From: Panopea generosa
Taxonomy: Eukaryota; Mollusca; Bivalvia; Adapedonta; Hiatellidae
Direction: 5' to 3'
Length of the DNA stretch: 64,000 nucleotides
Assembly: GCA_029582155.1 (NCBI GenBank)
Contig: CM055905.1
Span: 6,264,062-6,328,061, forward strand
Made by a program: the position numbers and the translations under genes. Shown here piece by piece: positions 12,101-20,763 of this stretch. Every line of letters begins with the position of its first letter. Position 1 is the stretch's first letter. The notes under the pieces were generated by a model that was not told the DNA's origin, did not search any database, and saw only the letters and a list, made by a program, of their open reading frames with translations.

Positions 12101-15100
12101 GAAGGAATAGCAACTGACTGAGATGTTATAGTGCTCGCATATTCACACAAAATCTTAAATCTCATTTTCAAATATCATAACTTCCATTCGTCCCAGAAAT
12201 ACAAATAAAATTATTTCTTTGCACAGTAGAATTCAATACTAAATGAGACCATTCCCAACAAATTGTATTTAAAATTGTTGAAAGTACATGTACTTACGAT
12301 TACAAAACTAAAAAAATCAAGGACAGTGCTCAAAATTTTACTTCAAACTGCAATATTTTAAATTCATGATCATTTTGCATGTTTAAAACATTATAAAACA
12401 TCTAAGGTTACATACAATTTCATTTTATGTTATAGAAATTTGAAAGATTATTTTGCCTAATTATTAATTCTTAACATGCTACATGTATATTAACAATATT
12501 TAGTAGAGAGATGCAAGTTAACTTTCCTTCAATATAAGTCCTTGGACAAACCAACTACTAAATGTTTTATACAACCATTACCATACAGTGAAATTTTACC
12601 TTTTTCTTGTACAAGCCCATATTTGGATGTCGTCCTGGAATGGGAAGCCCCGCCTTTGCCAGCTTGATAAAGTACTTCTGTACACGGCTCTGCACCTAAA
12701 AGATTATCTCAATATTTAATACAACTATTGACATGGCCCCTATTTCACCACAAAACATCTCAACTTGAGATTTTCCTCAACTGAACTTTTTGAAATGCTA
12801 TAACTTCATTTCCATTAATCATGTTGCGTGTTATCATTTATCAACTAGAAATATCACTGAAGGTAATGAATACCCACAGATGGCGTCCTGACACAGTTAT
12901 TGCACCCTTTTGCTGCTGCTTTGACACAATCAACCAATTAGAGTAACCAATCACTTTTGTGAAGTGTCACTGAATTCCAGCCAATAGTTGCCAAGAAATG
13001 GCAACCACAAAAAGATATCTGAAAAATTCAAAGGTCCGTAACTAATTGAAAAGTTATTCCATGCATCATGCCGACAATATGCACAACTAGGCTTGGTACC
13101 AGTCATCCTTGTGAAGTTACATTGAAGTTCGGCCAATGGTTGCTGAGAAATAGCAATCACAAAAATTGTCCACAGACAGATGGAGGAACAGACATATCTA
13201 CAAGAGCGACTCCTATTTAGCCCCCATATACTTTGTATCTGGGGGTACTTTGTGTCTGGGGGTACTTTGTATCTGGTGGTACTTTGTATCTAGGGGTACA
13301 TTGTATCTGGATGTACTTTGTATCTGGGGTACTTTGTATCTGGGGGTATTTTGTATCTGGGGTACTTTGTATCTAGGGGTATAATGACCTCTGATTTGTT
13401 CCGACTTCAGTTATTTGCGTCATTTATGTGTAATGAGTTCTATGAAATTATCTAATTTTTTCAAGAAAATGTGAATTGTTTAGTAGAGAAAAATCTAAGC
13501 TTGAGATGTGTAGTGAACCGGCCTCTAGCAGATAACAGACATATGAGAGTGACAACACCAGAACAGATGCAAAAGGATTTAGAGGTAACAAAATAAATTC
13601 ATTGAGATATGGAATAAACTGATAACCATCCTACAGCATCTAGTTCAAGTAATCAACGCTCTCTCACAGCACAATTTCTACTATATATATTTTTATAAAA
13701 TCCATGCACAAGATTTCTTTAACTGGTATGCAAGAACTGGTGTCAGTTAATTTATCACTCATTGAAAAGATAGTCAAATGAAGGCAGACCAAAAAATAAA
13801 ACAAGACAATGAAATATTGCAAGCAATACACAAGTCCCCTACCTGTTTACCAATTTTGTTGCCATGGTAATCTCCTTACTGCCTTCTATCCACAGGCTAA
13901 GTTTGACAAATGTAGCTTGAATAGTTTTGTGTTACCACATAATCCAAGTTGTATGTGAAATTTAACCAATTTTGTTGCCATAGCAACCACAATTTTTGTC
14001 AGACTGAAAAGATCTCCTTATTGCCCTCTATCAATATGCAAGGTTTCATCAACCTAGCTTGGATACTTCCAGATGGACTAACAGATAGATGGAGGGTAAT
14101 CCTATAGTTACCTCTTGTGAACCTAGTATACCTGTATGGGGGTCCTGTTTCCCAGAGCTGATGCTATCTTCTGCCATCTCCGCGCCTCAACTTCCTCAGG
14201 TGGAAACTGTATCAGGAAATCTTCAAGTCTGTAATATGCCATATGAAATGTCAGTGTAAACATTTGTTAGTACTAAATAACAAACATCTGCTTTATAAAT
14301 TTGATTTTCATGATGAGCAAGAAAAGCATGTTATGGATTGCTGAATGGTTAGATCTGGCGACTTCAGGGTTTGACAATTGTTATTTGGGTTTGTGACAGA
14401 AGACGGGATTCCTTGCATGGTTATCCTTCATACCCATAATCCAAATTCTTTTAAAACAGCAAAATAGTTATTTTAACCGTTTCCCAAAATGTGACTTTCC
14501 CCAATTTCATTACTTTAAAATATATGCAAGATACGGCTCCTGTCTTAACATTTTTAAGAATCTATTTAAATACCTAAAATCTTAAATCAAAGAAAAGCAT
14601 CCAGGTGATTATGAAAAAAAAACAGCATTTGGTGTCATTGATATCAATAAATGAACATTTATGTAACCAGTCAAAACGAGGTTAAGTTTTGAAGTATTTA
14701 ATAAAACTAAAGAAAATGTTGGCCAAACAATTGCCTGATGTGGTTAATAGAATATATGAGTGCCACTGCCAGTGCGTGTCTAGATAAATATTGCTAAAAA
14801 TCCCTATGTGCTTTACAAAATTTAAAAAAGCCTGATATCTTATATCGCTCGATGAAAACTCAAAGTTGTGCTTTTAATCCTTAAATGACTATTAATGTCA
14901 TCTTGACACTCTACTACCATATGACTGACATAAAATATCTTTATGTACGCATAGATTTATTTATAGCATCTTAGAAAAAATATTTCTTCTTCTGCTTACT
15001 AGAGATGATATTGTTAATATACCATTTTTTCTGCGTAAAAAAATAGTCATTATCTCATATTCATGCTTATTTACATTTAAATAAAATAATTCATTGGCAA

Positions 15101-18100
15101 AAATGATATATATGAGTTTTCATGCCTCAATCGATTACCAGATACATAAGCATGTTATTGCATTTTCACGCTGATGCCTGATATATATGCCTTTTCATGT
15201 CTGTGTTTTTCAATAAAAAAATCATCACATTTAATTTTCAACAACTTGATGTTAATGTTCGTGTAGAGTATCACAAAGTAAAATTACACATTTAATCATA
15301 GTGTAACTATTTAACGTATATTATAAATATAGCATTCAATTGTGAATATGGTTGTACATGTACATGATCAGGTGAGGACAGGCGGGTAGCATTTGTAAAA
15401 TTCTGGAATATAATAAAATACTCAGTAGAACCTTGCATATATTCCTACAAACTCGTTTAATAATAAATGAACACCCATGTAAGATACTTTACCTGTATTT
15501 TCATGTCAGTTATTAATATTATATTTAACTAAGTAGACCAAAAATCTGACCTTTTTTGTTCTTCCACTGTCCACAGCTGGTTAAAGGTTACAGGTTTTTT
15601 CTCCGTTTTCACACGTCCTCTAACAAACTCGTCTGATTCGACCATATTCTTGCTGCCTGTAACTGTGTCTTCTATATATATAAGTACAAATGAGATCTTT
15701 GTTTCTGACCATACAAAACAAAAATAATGTCCATAAATAAACTGTAAGTTGCTTAAGAGAAAATTAAATGATGTCACAGTTTGGTAAGCATTAAATAGCC
15801 ATTGGCCAGGCATGGAATTTTATTGCATACCGGACCTATGATTTACACGTATATTTACCGGGCATGGCATTTTCTTGCAAACCAGAGTAGGATTTCCACT
15901 TATATTACCGGGCATAGAATTTTCTTGCATACCGGACTAGGATTTCCACGTATATTTACCGGGCATGGCATTTTCTTACATACCGGACTATGATTTCCAC
16001 GTATATTTACCAGGCATGAAATTTTCTTGCATACCAGACTATGATTTCCACGTATATTTACCGGGCATGGCATTTTCTTGCATACCGGACTAGGATTTCC
16101 ACGTATATTTACCGGGCATGGAATTTTCTTGTATACCGGACTATGATTTCCACGTATATTTACCGGGCATGGAATTTTCTTGCATACTGGAGTAGGATTT
16201 CCACGTAAATTTACCGGGTATGGAATTTTTTCTTGCATACCTGATTAGGATTTCCACGTATATTTACTGGCCATGGAATTTTTTTGCATACCGGACTAGG
16301 ATTTCCACGTAATTTTCATCCTTACACCCCCTCCACATGCTCATCCTACCCAGCTGTGACATTGGAACACTTTATGATGTGACATATTAAAACATGTCAC
16401 ATAGTATATTTACTTTGATGTCTAAAAGCCAATGTGGTAAAATTTAATAAAACTTTAAATTGAAATAAATATTCAATGTGTTTGGTATGCAAGAAAAAAA
16501 ATCTTACGTGGCTTTTTCGTATTTGGAGTATTTGAAGAGAAATCAGAGCAATAAACATGCTTTAAATGTAATAAAATAAATGTTTTCAACAAGAATATTT
16601 ATTTTTTATATCATTTTAATATAACACACCATTGAAAAAATATTTCATGAAGTTATCAGCTATGATTACACTTGAAAATATCATTTATCCAGTCGGAAGA
16701 CAGACACGTTTTCTCAAAGTCTCGGCAGTATGTCGCCCATATAAGTAAGTAAGATAAATGCACAAAAGGAATGTTTTGTCGTGTGATGTATTGTACAGTT
16801 TTATTTACCCGTGTTACCATCTACTAGTTGCTGCTTCAGTCGTGTCATGTGCCTGTGTATTCCAAACGATGAAAAGTCAAGCTGACTAGTGTACTTGTCC
16901 CAGTTTATCTTGGGAAGACTAACAATCTGTAATTTGTAACAAGAAGTAAAGTGATATTTAATCGTAGGCAAAACTTTTACAGTAAAGTTAGTATAATATA
17001 CTTACTGAAATCCAAACATAATATTTGTTTATTTATACTTTTTAATGGGTTTTAATACCATTTTCAACACATTTCAGGTTATATATGGCATATCCAGTTT
17101 TATTGGTGGAGGAAGACCTCAGAATGAATCTGAGTAGAACCACCATCCTTCAGCAAGTAACTGGCAAATATTCTCAGTCAGATTTGGATTTTTTATTGTC
17201 TTTTTGAACAAAAATGGACAGAATTCATAAAAAAAAACAAACAAACAATGCTTACAAAGCCAATAAAATCTTTTTTGGTAGTGGCAATTTAATTGATTGA
17301 TTGAATGATTTAATGATTATATATTAAACTTCATTTTTCATGCCATCAAGGGCTAATAGACAATCAGTTTACCTAATCACTGACACTCTTTCCTGGGTTC
17401 CTGAAAGGTTAACCAGTACTCAACCATCTCAGCTATTTAATTTGAGAGGGTAGTCTAGGTAAGAGCAAGACAAACAAAACATTGCTGAGTGCAACACTGT
17501 TTGTCAAATGTAAGTAGTATAAAACTATACCTTCTGATGTTTTGGAAGTTTAGGATCTACACGCCTCTGTAACTTCTCAACAAACTGTATGGGGTCATTC
17601 AGTGCCTGCTCCTGGGCAGCATACAGTAGGTCAAGGTCCTTCACAGCCTGGTAGAATTGTAAACTATACTGTAATTTCTCCATCATCATCATGTACATTG
17701 ATTAAACAAAAGCAAAATGGATATTGGCTTCACCAAATTTTGATTACACAGCCAAATGAAATCTGGCAGCCAGGACTATCAGCAACTATGTAACATTTAA
17801 GTGGGGTGATTGTGCAGTGGAGAGAGTTATGGCCACTCATGCTAGAGGTTGTGGGTCTGACTTCCATCTCAATCCTGATGCCTCTCAAAAAAGAACACTC
17901 AGTGCTGGTTCTAACCAGTAAGCATCTCTGAAAGAGGCTCACTTCAAAATCGAGCTAAAAGGAATTAGTATAAACTACATAACTGTTTTTAATTTATGAT
18001 AGTGCTGTAATCTGTCTGATTCCGCTATCATACATTATAATCTGGAAAAAAACAGCAGTTGTGCAGATTTACCTGGATCCTTTGTGCCTCCAGGGATGCT

Positions 18101-18351
18101 ATTGCTCTAAGCATCATTTGGTAGTCGTGGTTACCCCTTAATGCCACATGGTCAGATTCAAAGAAGTAAGTTTCACAATCCTCATCAGCACTGTCGGAGT
18201 TACCTTCCCTGATATTTGAACTGTACAATTTGGATTGGTCAGAGGATGTGAACAGAGCTGATTGGTCAGATGACATTGACTGGTCCTCTGAATTACTGAT
18301 TGAAGATCTTGACTGGTTGGTACTGCTTTCCAAACATGACTGGGATTCCAT
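2966..18351 (-). CDS. ZZZ3: ZZZ3 orthologue: SANT and ZZ zinc-finger subunit of the ATAC complex (10 coding exons)
   Basis: Coding exons in transcript order: 18351-18073, 17647-17531, 16926-16809, 15671-15551, 14228-14132, 12695-12600, 11469-11293, 10188-10057, 5602-5502, 3128-2966. They sum to 1,401 nt in one frame (466 aa) with GT/AG borders throughout. Residues about 200-260 are the SANT/Myb-like domain ([10 protein letters not shown] through [10 protein letters not shown]). A conserved [14 protein letters not shown] stretch follows, and residues 380 to about 430 are the ZZ finger with CxxC pairs. The C-terminus is [12 protein letters not shown]. From the family: ZZZ3 reads the histone H3 tail and helps place the ATAC acetyltransferase at promoters. 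The protein is shorter than the roughly 900-aa vertebrate form at its N-terminus. The ATG at 18,351 is preceded by an in-frame TAA. Introns are packed with repeats, including a 3.5-kb array. Confidence 0.95.
3326..4025. mobile_element. Tandem-core repeat element with TGACCTTGACCTTTG motifs
   Basis: Starts near AAACAAGAGGTTGCCTC. It holds units of about 170-200 bp with 'TGTGACCTTGACCTTTGACG', 'ACAGACCCAAGTCA' and 'CTAAAGAAGATatgGT', and ends in a CAGACAGA-like tail. It is related in style to the element at 39.8-40.9 kb. Open frames in it are short and not conserved. Non-autonomous; family not named. Confidence 0.6.
4075..4198 (-). mobile_element. tRNA-derived SINE (family A), truncated
   Basis: Reverse strand starts GCTGGGTCCAATTAGCTCAG (A-box) and continues through a degenerate B-box to GATGATTGATATATGACA. 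The 3' body and tail are missing. Confidence 0.75.
4370..5385 (+). mobile_element. Tandem-core element with GCCGACGCCCGGGTGAGTAG right end
   Basis: Five or so diverged units of about 190 bp ('TCATGCAAGAGTTATCTAAC', 'GGTTTGATGACTGG', 'GAGATAGGGACTTGATGG'), followed by the right end GTGTGATGCCGACGCCCGGG and a weak hairpin TAGCTCC...AAGCTA. I associate this right end with common bivalve Helitron-like repeats. Lies in the last ZZZ3 intron. No coding capacity. Confidence 0.65.
5502..5602 (-). CDS. ZZZ3: ZZZ3 coding exon 9, ZZ zinc finger
   Basis: [20 protein letters not shown] then [13 protein letters not shown]: two CxxC pairs plus C..C typical of ZZ-type zinc fingers. This exon sits between the 44-bp array and a tandem-core element. 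It is only visible in the minus frame; the plus-strand open frame here is its shadow. Confidence 0.93.
5629..9145. repeat. 44-bp minisatellite, about 80 copies, in a ZZZ3 intron
   Basis: Unit: CTCTATACATTTTACAGGTA plus GCGACATTGTTCATTGCCAA plus GTAG. Variants (GCGAC/AACGAC, TTTTACAG/TTTTGCAG/TTATACAG, GCCAAG/GTCAAG/GTGAAG) are shared in blocks; the block at about 5,885-6,115 recurs about 840 bp later at about 6,725-6,955. On the plus strand each unit contains an acceptor-donor-like TTTTACAG|GTA, but the host gene runs on the minus strand. The array ends within 30 bp of the ZZ-exon acceptor. No clear similarity to the adjacent exon edges. Confidence 0.95.
9146..10056. other. ZZZ3 intron, mostly unremarkable, with one MITE fragment
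   Basis: AT-rich intron without recognisable coding sequence. 9,679-9,831 is a copy of the MITE family that begins TACAGTCAAACCTGT and ends near ACTGCA. Confidence 0.5.
9679..9831. mobile_element. MITE of the TACAGTCAAACCTGT family
   Basis: Begins TACAGTCAGACCTGTGTAGG, has the internal motif TTAACCTGTATTAAGCAACA shared with copies at 19.8, 42.2 and 45.8 kb, and ends TTAAGACTGATTGGACTGCA. Confidence 0.65.
10057..10188 (-). CDS. ZZZ3: ZZZ3 coding exon 8
   Basis: [20 protein letters not shown], then a basic stretch LKQLRREK and AEHEGFK just before the ZZ finger. Donor GTTTGG is weaker than others in the gene. The next intron holds the 44-bp array. Confidence 0.92.
10233..10611. mobile_element. 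Two SINE relics (family E, then family B on minus)
   Basis: 10,233-10,400 (plus) resembles the repeats at 17.8 and 22.1 kb (GAGGTTGAGGCTTCGAATCG, ACACTCAGTACTGGTTCTA). 10,408-10,611 (minus) is family B: tRNA-like head TCCTCTGTGTCCAAGTGGTG and body with GAATCTGAGTAGAACCACC and TATATATGGAATATCCAG on the plus strand. Confidence 0.65.
10620..11000. other. ZZZ3 intron, nothing recognised
   Basis: AT-rich sequence with no splice-bounded coding segment, repeat or RNA gene that I can support. Confidence 0.4.
11005..11240 (+). mobile_element. tRNA-derived SINE with clear A and B boxes
   Basis: Head TCTGTGGTCTAGTGGTTGAG (A-box) and GGTCAAAGGTTCAAATCCTG (B-box), then a T-rich spacer and a non-tRNA body. 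The tRNA-like part lacks a believable full cloverleaf, so I read it as a SINE and not a tRNA gene. Confidence 0.7.
11293..11469 (-). CDS. ZZZ3: ZZZ3 coding exon 7
   Basis: 59 codons containing [20 protein letters not shown], an acidic conserved segment between SANT and ZZ domains. Acceptor TTTCAG, donor GTAAGT. Confidence 0.92.
11640..11850 (-). mobile_element. SINE relic, family E
   Basis: On the plus strand CTTCCTGTGTAGAACTAGAA...GGGATTTAACCAACCACACC; same family as 18,880-19,016. The tRNA-like promoter boxes are degenerate. Confidence 0.5.
12081..12545. mobile_element. TIR MITE with ACCAAGGACTTATA ends
   Basis: Inverted ends ACCAAGGACTTATA and TATAAGTCCTTGG bracket an AT-rich interior (GAGACCATTCCCAACAAATT, TTTAAAATTGTTGAAAGTAC). 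Related interiors are seen at 23.1-23.77 kb and 36.06-36.25 kb. Confidence 0.65.
12600..12695 (-). CDS. ZZZ3: ZZZ3 coding exon 6, SANT end
   Basis: [20 protein letters not shown] then [12 protein letters not shown]; 32 codons, phase 0 both sides. The recognition helix of the SANT domain is followed by the conserved K-A-G-x-P-x-P-G-R linker. Confidence 0.92.
12845..13384 (+). mobile_element. Helitron/pearl-like element with an amplified terminal hairpin arm
   Basis: Left end CTAGAAATATCACTGAAGGT matches the left ends at 1,266 and 56,169. The interior has two diverged units (AGTGTCACTGAATTCCAGCC, AGTTACATTGAAGTTCGGCC). The right end TAGCCCCCATATACTTTGTATCTGGGGGTA forms a hairpin. Its right arm (about 17 bp, CTTTGTATCTGGGGGTA) is then repeated about nine times to 13,380, and the last copy ends in the canonical GGGGTATAA. 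Confidence 0.7.
13820..14105. repeat. Interspersed repeat with TTGTTGCCATAGCAACCACA core
   Basis: Two internal units ('CCAATTTTGTTGCCATGGTAA', 'TATCCACAGGCTAAGTTTGA') related to 37,530-37,830. Its right end (CAGATAGATGGAGGGTAATC) lies about 25 bp beyond ZZZ3 exon 5 donor. Confidence 0.55.
14132..14228 (-). CDS. ZZZ3: ZZZ3 coding exon 5, SANT core
   Basis: [20 protein letters not shown] then [29 protein letters not shown] is the SANT second and third helix region. Donor GTATAC, phase 0 exit. Confidence 0.92.
14240..15545. other. ZZZ3 intron, 1.3 kb AT-rich, nothing recognised
   Basis: No repeat family, coding segment or RNA gene that I can support; only short palindromic and A/T-rich tracts. 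Confidence 0.4.
15551..15671 (-). CDS. ZZZ3: ZZZ3 coding exon 4, start of SANT domain
   Basis: Ends in [16 protein letters not shown], the hallmark start of the ZZZ3 SANT domain. The acceptor is TATATATAG and the donor GTCAGA; it enters in phase 1 and leaves in phase 2. Confidence 0.92.
15800..16312 (-). repeat. About 50-bp minisatellite in ZZZ3 intron 3
   Basis: About ten units. On the minus strand each reads through GCCATGCCCGGTAAATATAC and GTGGAAATCCTAGTCCGGTA. The GGTAAATA core equals the donor region of the upstream exon (GG|GTAAATA at 16,800-16,810), so a donor-derived origin is possible but the similarity beyond that core is weak. The minus open frame at 15,900-16,238 is the repeat read through. 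Confidence 0.85.
16320..16805. other. ZZZ3 intron 3, remainder
   Basis: AT-rich, nothing recognised. Confidence 0.4.
16809..16926 (-). CDS. ZZZ3: ZZZ3 coding exon 3
   Basis: Begins [18 protein letters not shown] and ends DGNTG with donor GTAAAT, leaving phase 1. LPxxxWDxY is characteristic of the family. Confidence 0.9.
17038..17480 (-). mobile_element. SINE relics (family B then family A), both minus
   Basis: 17,038-17,185 is family B body (ACATTTCAGGTTATATATGG, GAATCTGAGTAGAACCACCA). 17,290-17,480 is family A tail and body (TTGATTGATTGAATG, GCCATCAAGGGCTAATAGAC) without its tRNA head. Confidence 0.65.
17531..17647 (-). CDS. ZZZ3: ZZZ3 coding exon 2
   Basis: [20 protein letters not shown], then [19 protein letters not shown]; 39 codons, phase 0 at both ends. 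This helical stretch is conserved between the N-terminal region and SANT domain of the family. Confidence 0.9.
17805..17970 (+). mobile_element. SINE relic (family E) shared with 22.1 kb
   Basis: GCAGTGGAGAGAGTTATGGC ... CTCTCAAAAAAGAACACTCA. Together with the following ZZZ3 exon edge it appears again, diverged, at about 22.1-22.45 kb. Confidence 0.5.
18073..18351 (-). CDS. ZZZ3: ZZZ3 coding exon 1
   Basis: Starts at MESQS, is Ser/Asp/Glu-rich ([14 protein letters not shown]), then [20 protein letters not shown] before donor GTAAAT; 93 codons, ends in phase 0. The N-terminal Ser-rich part is probably disordered. A partial copy of this exon's 3' edge lies at 22.3-22.4 kb. Confidence 0.9.
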
Positions 18352-18459
18352 TGTGTAAAACAACTTTTAGTTAAATTTCTTTCTGTTTATAAATGATAAA
18401 AGTCACGTTGACAATAATCTGAGATTAGTCCTTATTGTTATAAACTACAGTTATATAAT

Positions 18460-18484
18460 AGCTCACCACCTTGCCATCAATCCT
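18460..18484 (-). other. Possible ZZZ3 5' leader mini-exon
   Basis: On the minus strand a strong acceptor (TTATTATTCTTTTTCAG) is followed by GATTGATGGCAAGGTG and then a donor-like GTGAGC. It could be a tiny leader exon between 19.66 kb and the coding exon. Purely inferred from splice motifs. Confidence 0.25.
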
Positions 18485-18879
18485 GAAAAAGAATAATAAA
18501 ACAAAACCATGTCATTTATTAATATTAGCAGAGACATACACCGGTGAACAGAAATAAAATACTACTTGTACTTTGGGTGACACATTTAGTGTTTTCTAAA
18601 TTTTGCATACACAACTTCCTCCTGAGTCAAATTACAGATTTTTCATAAATTTGGTGTCAAAGAAAGAACTTATAATAACTATTGAGTGGCAAACTTTCTT
18701 TTTTAAATTAAAAAAAAATAACAATGAAGAAACTATTCAAGTTAAGTTATTTTTTGTGTGGTATTTTTCAAATTTTAGTCCTTTTTTAAGCAAGAAATAA
18801 AAAAAACCTTAAACTACAGTAAACTAATTGAGTTTAGCTTGATTGCAAAGAAAGCCAAAAGCATACATAAACCACTCTC

Positions 18880-19016
18880 AAATCTGTTTCCTGGGTAGAA
18901 CTAATAATGAGTGATTTTTTTTTTTACTGGCATTTAAATTGAGCCTGGGAATCGAACCGGCAACCACTGGCATGAGCAGCCAACACTTTATCAACTATAC
19001 TACCGCCCCCGCCTAT
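18880..19016 (-). mobile_element. SINE relic, family E, with tRNA-like head
   Basis: Plus-strand AACTAATAATGAGTGATTTT ... GGGAATCGAACCGGCAACCA (B-box complement) ... ACTATACTACCGCCCCCGCC (head). Confidence 0.6.
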
Positions 19017-19291
19017 TAAATTTTTTTTTAAAATATCAATATGAACTTTTTGTCCACTGTGGAATTAATATATTTCTTCATCTTTCTGCATGTTTATTGT
19101 TTAACAGTTTTTATTCAGTCTAATACTACATTTTTAAAAAATTATATACATTCAATGAAAATTTTAAACAATTTTCTTTTGCTACTTGTATTAGGTTTGT
19201 TTTAGTGGAAAGTATTAATGACTGATAGCTAGAAACAATAATACCAGATTTACTTTGTAACCAAAGAGTTATTAAAGAAATACAAAATGTA

Positions 19292-19328
19292 CCCCCCTCC
19301 TCCCCCCCCCCCCCCCCCCCCCCCCCCC
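19292..19328 (+). repeat. Poly-C tract (27 uninterrupted C)
   Basis: CCCCCCTCCT runs into 27 consecutive C at 19,302-19,328, in the presumptive 5' intron of ZZZ3. On the minus (transcribed-sense) strand this is a G run capable of G-quadruplexes. Length is likely unreliable in an assembly. The Gly-rich minus frame at 19,126-19,383 is an artefact of it. Confidence 0.9.
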
Positions 19329-19657
19329 ACTTAAAAAAAAATACAAGAAAATGTATACTGAATCGTAGATATGTAGTCTGCAAATGAAAGATGTATTAAA
19401 TATGACTGTTCTTTAAAGGCAATACATCAGATAAGATTATTATAAATGTCTAAAAATATATTTATAAAATGGATTTAAACCATCTCATTATCATTGATAA
19501 ATTTAACATGTACGATTTGGTATTTTAAATCCTTTGGCTGAGTGGAGATTCGAACTCACAACACCTTAGAGGTTTATGACACTGCTGTCAAAATGACATA
19601 ATATAGGGAGTCTTTAACGTAGTAATATTATTTGAAATGAATGCAAGTAATACAAAC

Positions 19658-19808
19658 CTTAATTATGACGGAAAAACTTGAGCCCCATCCAGCGTAGAAA
19701 GAGACAAATAACAAACACGATGAGGGTACTGGGTAATAGCAGCATGTAATAGAGGTAAGTATCCATATCAGAACAGTTCAACTTTGTGCTCCAATCTGAT
19801 CATGTCAT
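19658..19808 (-). other. Candidate 5' leader exon of ZZZ3
   Basis: Minus-strand segment bounded by acceptor-like TTTGATTTAG and donor G|GTTTGT, about 1.3 kb upstream of the ZZZ3 start on the same strand. It contains the complete 35-codon ORF described separately. Linking it to ZZZ3 is inference from position and splice motifs; it could be its own transcript. Confidence 0.4.
19659..19766 (-). CDS. 35-aa putative single-pass membrane microprotein
   Basis: ATG at 19,766 to TAA at 19,659. The order is a short polar start (MDTYLYYM), an uninterrupted hydrophobic stretch (LLLPSTLIVFVICLFL, residues about 8-24), then a basic aromatic tail (RWMGLKFFRHN). This gives a single helix with positive charges after it, so the N-terminus would face the lumen or the intermembrane space if the positive-inside rule holds. 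An in-frame stop precedes the ATG, and the stop is immediately followed by a donor-like GTTTGT. I do not recognise the family. It could be a functional short protein carried in the ZZZ3 leader (bicistronic or uORF) or a chance ORF; the clean TM-plus-basic-tail composition favours the former. Confidence 0.45.
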   Translation of the reverse strand: MDTYLYYMLLLPSTLIVFVICLFLRWMGLKFFRHN

Positions 19809-19825
19809 CTAAATCAAATACAATT

Positions 19826-19990
19826 ACAGTCAAACCTGTCTTAAGCAGCAAGTCAAGGGAAGGAGCAAAAGTGGCCTTTTTAAGACAGGTTGTTGCTTAA
19901 TACAGGTTAATTTTCAATTAAAGCAAAGAAATGGGAAATAGCAAAAGTTGCTATTTAATAAAAGTGACCACTTACACAGGTTTTACTGTA
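19826..19990. mobile_element. MITE of the TACAGTCAAACCTGT family
   Basis: TACAGTCAAACCTGTCTTAA at the left, ACACAGGTTTTACTGTA at the right: terminal inverted repeats with TA at each edge, and the shared interior TGCTTAATACAGGTTAATTT. Confidence 0.8.
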
Positions 19991-20027
19991 GTATTCAATT
20001 ATCATTTTTATTGACCTGATTTTACTA

Positions 20028-20234
20028 AACATCTCAAGCAAAGATTTTCCTCACCTTAAAAAAATCTCAATAGCTCTAAATGTTGGATTACTTGACCTCA
20101 TTACATGGCATAAACAATTAAAAAGGACAACATATAATTAAAGTCAGAAAAAATCTTTACTCATTGGTAAAGGATAAAATGAATTTATAACATTTCAAAA
20201 TTTGAGTTGAGGAAAATATCAAGTTGAGATGTTG
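20028..20234. mobile_element. Small TIR MITE (ACATCTCAAG...GAGGAAAATA)
   Basis: Arms ACATCTCAAGCAAAGATTTTCCTCA-like and its complement near 20,208-20,234 enclose an AT-rich loop. A half copy sits at about 12,757-12,790. Confidence 0.6.
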
Positions 20235-20284
20235 AGTGTTTCCACAAAATATTTAAGTATGTATGTATTTTAATTCTCAAAACC

Positions 20285-20763
20285 TTAAAGGGATTATATT
20301 GGCATATTACCGTAATTCCCTGTCCTAAATACACATATCCAGCATAAAGATACACTTATAACTTAGAGATATAAGCGTCTAAAGTGTCTAATTGCATAAC
20401 CTCTTTATTACAAACACCGGGTTTCTGAAGCCACGTTTTTGTTTTTTGTTTACATTTGCCATTTTCAATGAACCGCTTTCGGGTTTCCGATCAATCATCG
20501 GATAACATTGTGAAGACTCGTTCCCGATCTTGTTTTCGAGGCTTTGTTTGGGAAGTTTACGGAGTTCAATGTAAACATTGCGCAATACTTTATTGCGGGA
20601 CGTATTAAAGTATTGGCCAATATTCAATTACTGTTTATTTGATAACTTTCAAGTAAATAAAGGTTATACATCAATACATAAGCATTATTTGGTGCACACT
20701 GCATACAGGAAAAGTCTGGATTAACAGCTGTGTTTGTGTTACTTGCCAATATAACCCCTTTAA
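20285..20763. mobile_element. TIR MITE with TTAAAGGG ends
   Basis: TTAAAGGGATTATATTGGCA at the left and TGCCAATATAACCCCTTTAA at the right are near-perfect inverted repeats starting with TTAA, as in TTAA-targeting DNA transposons. No transposase. The minus open frame at 20,388-20,627 lies inside it and is not supported. Confidence 0.75.
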
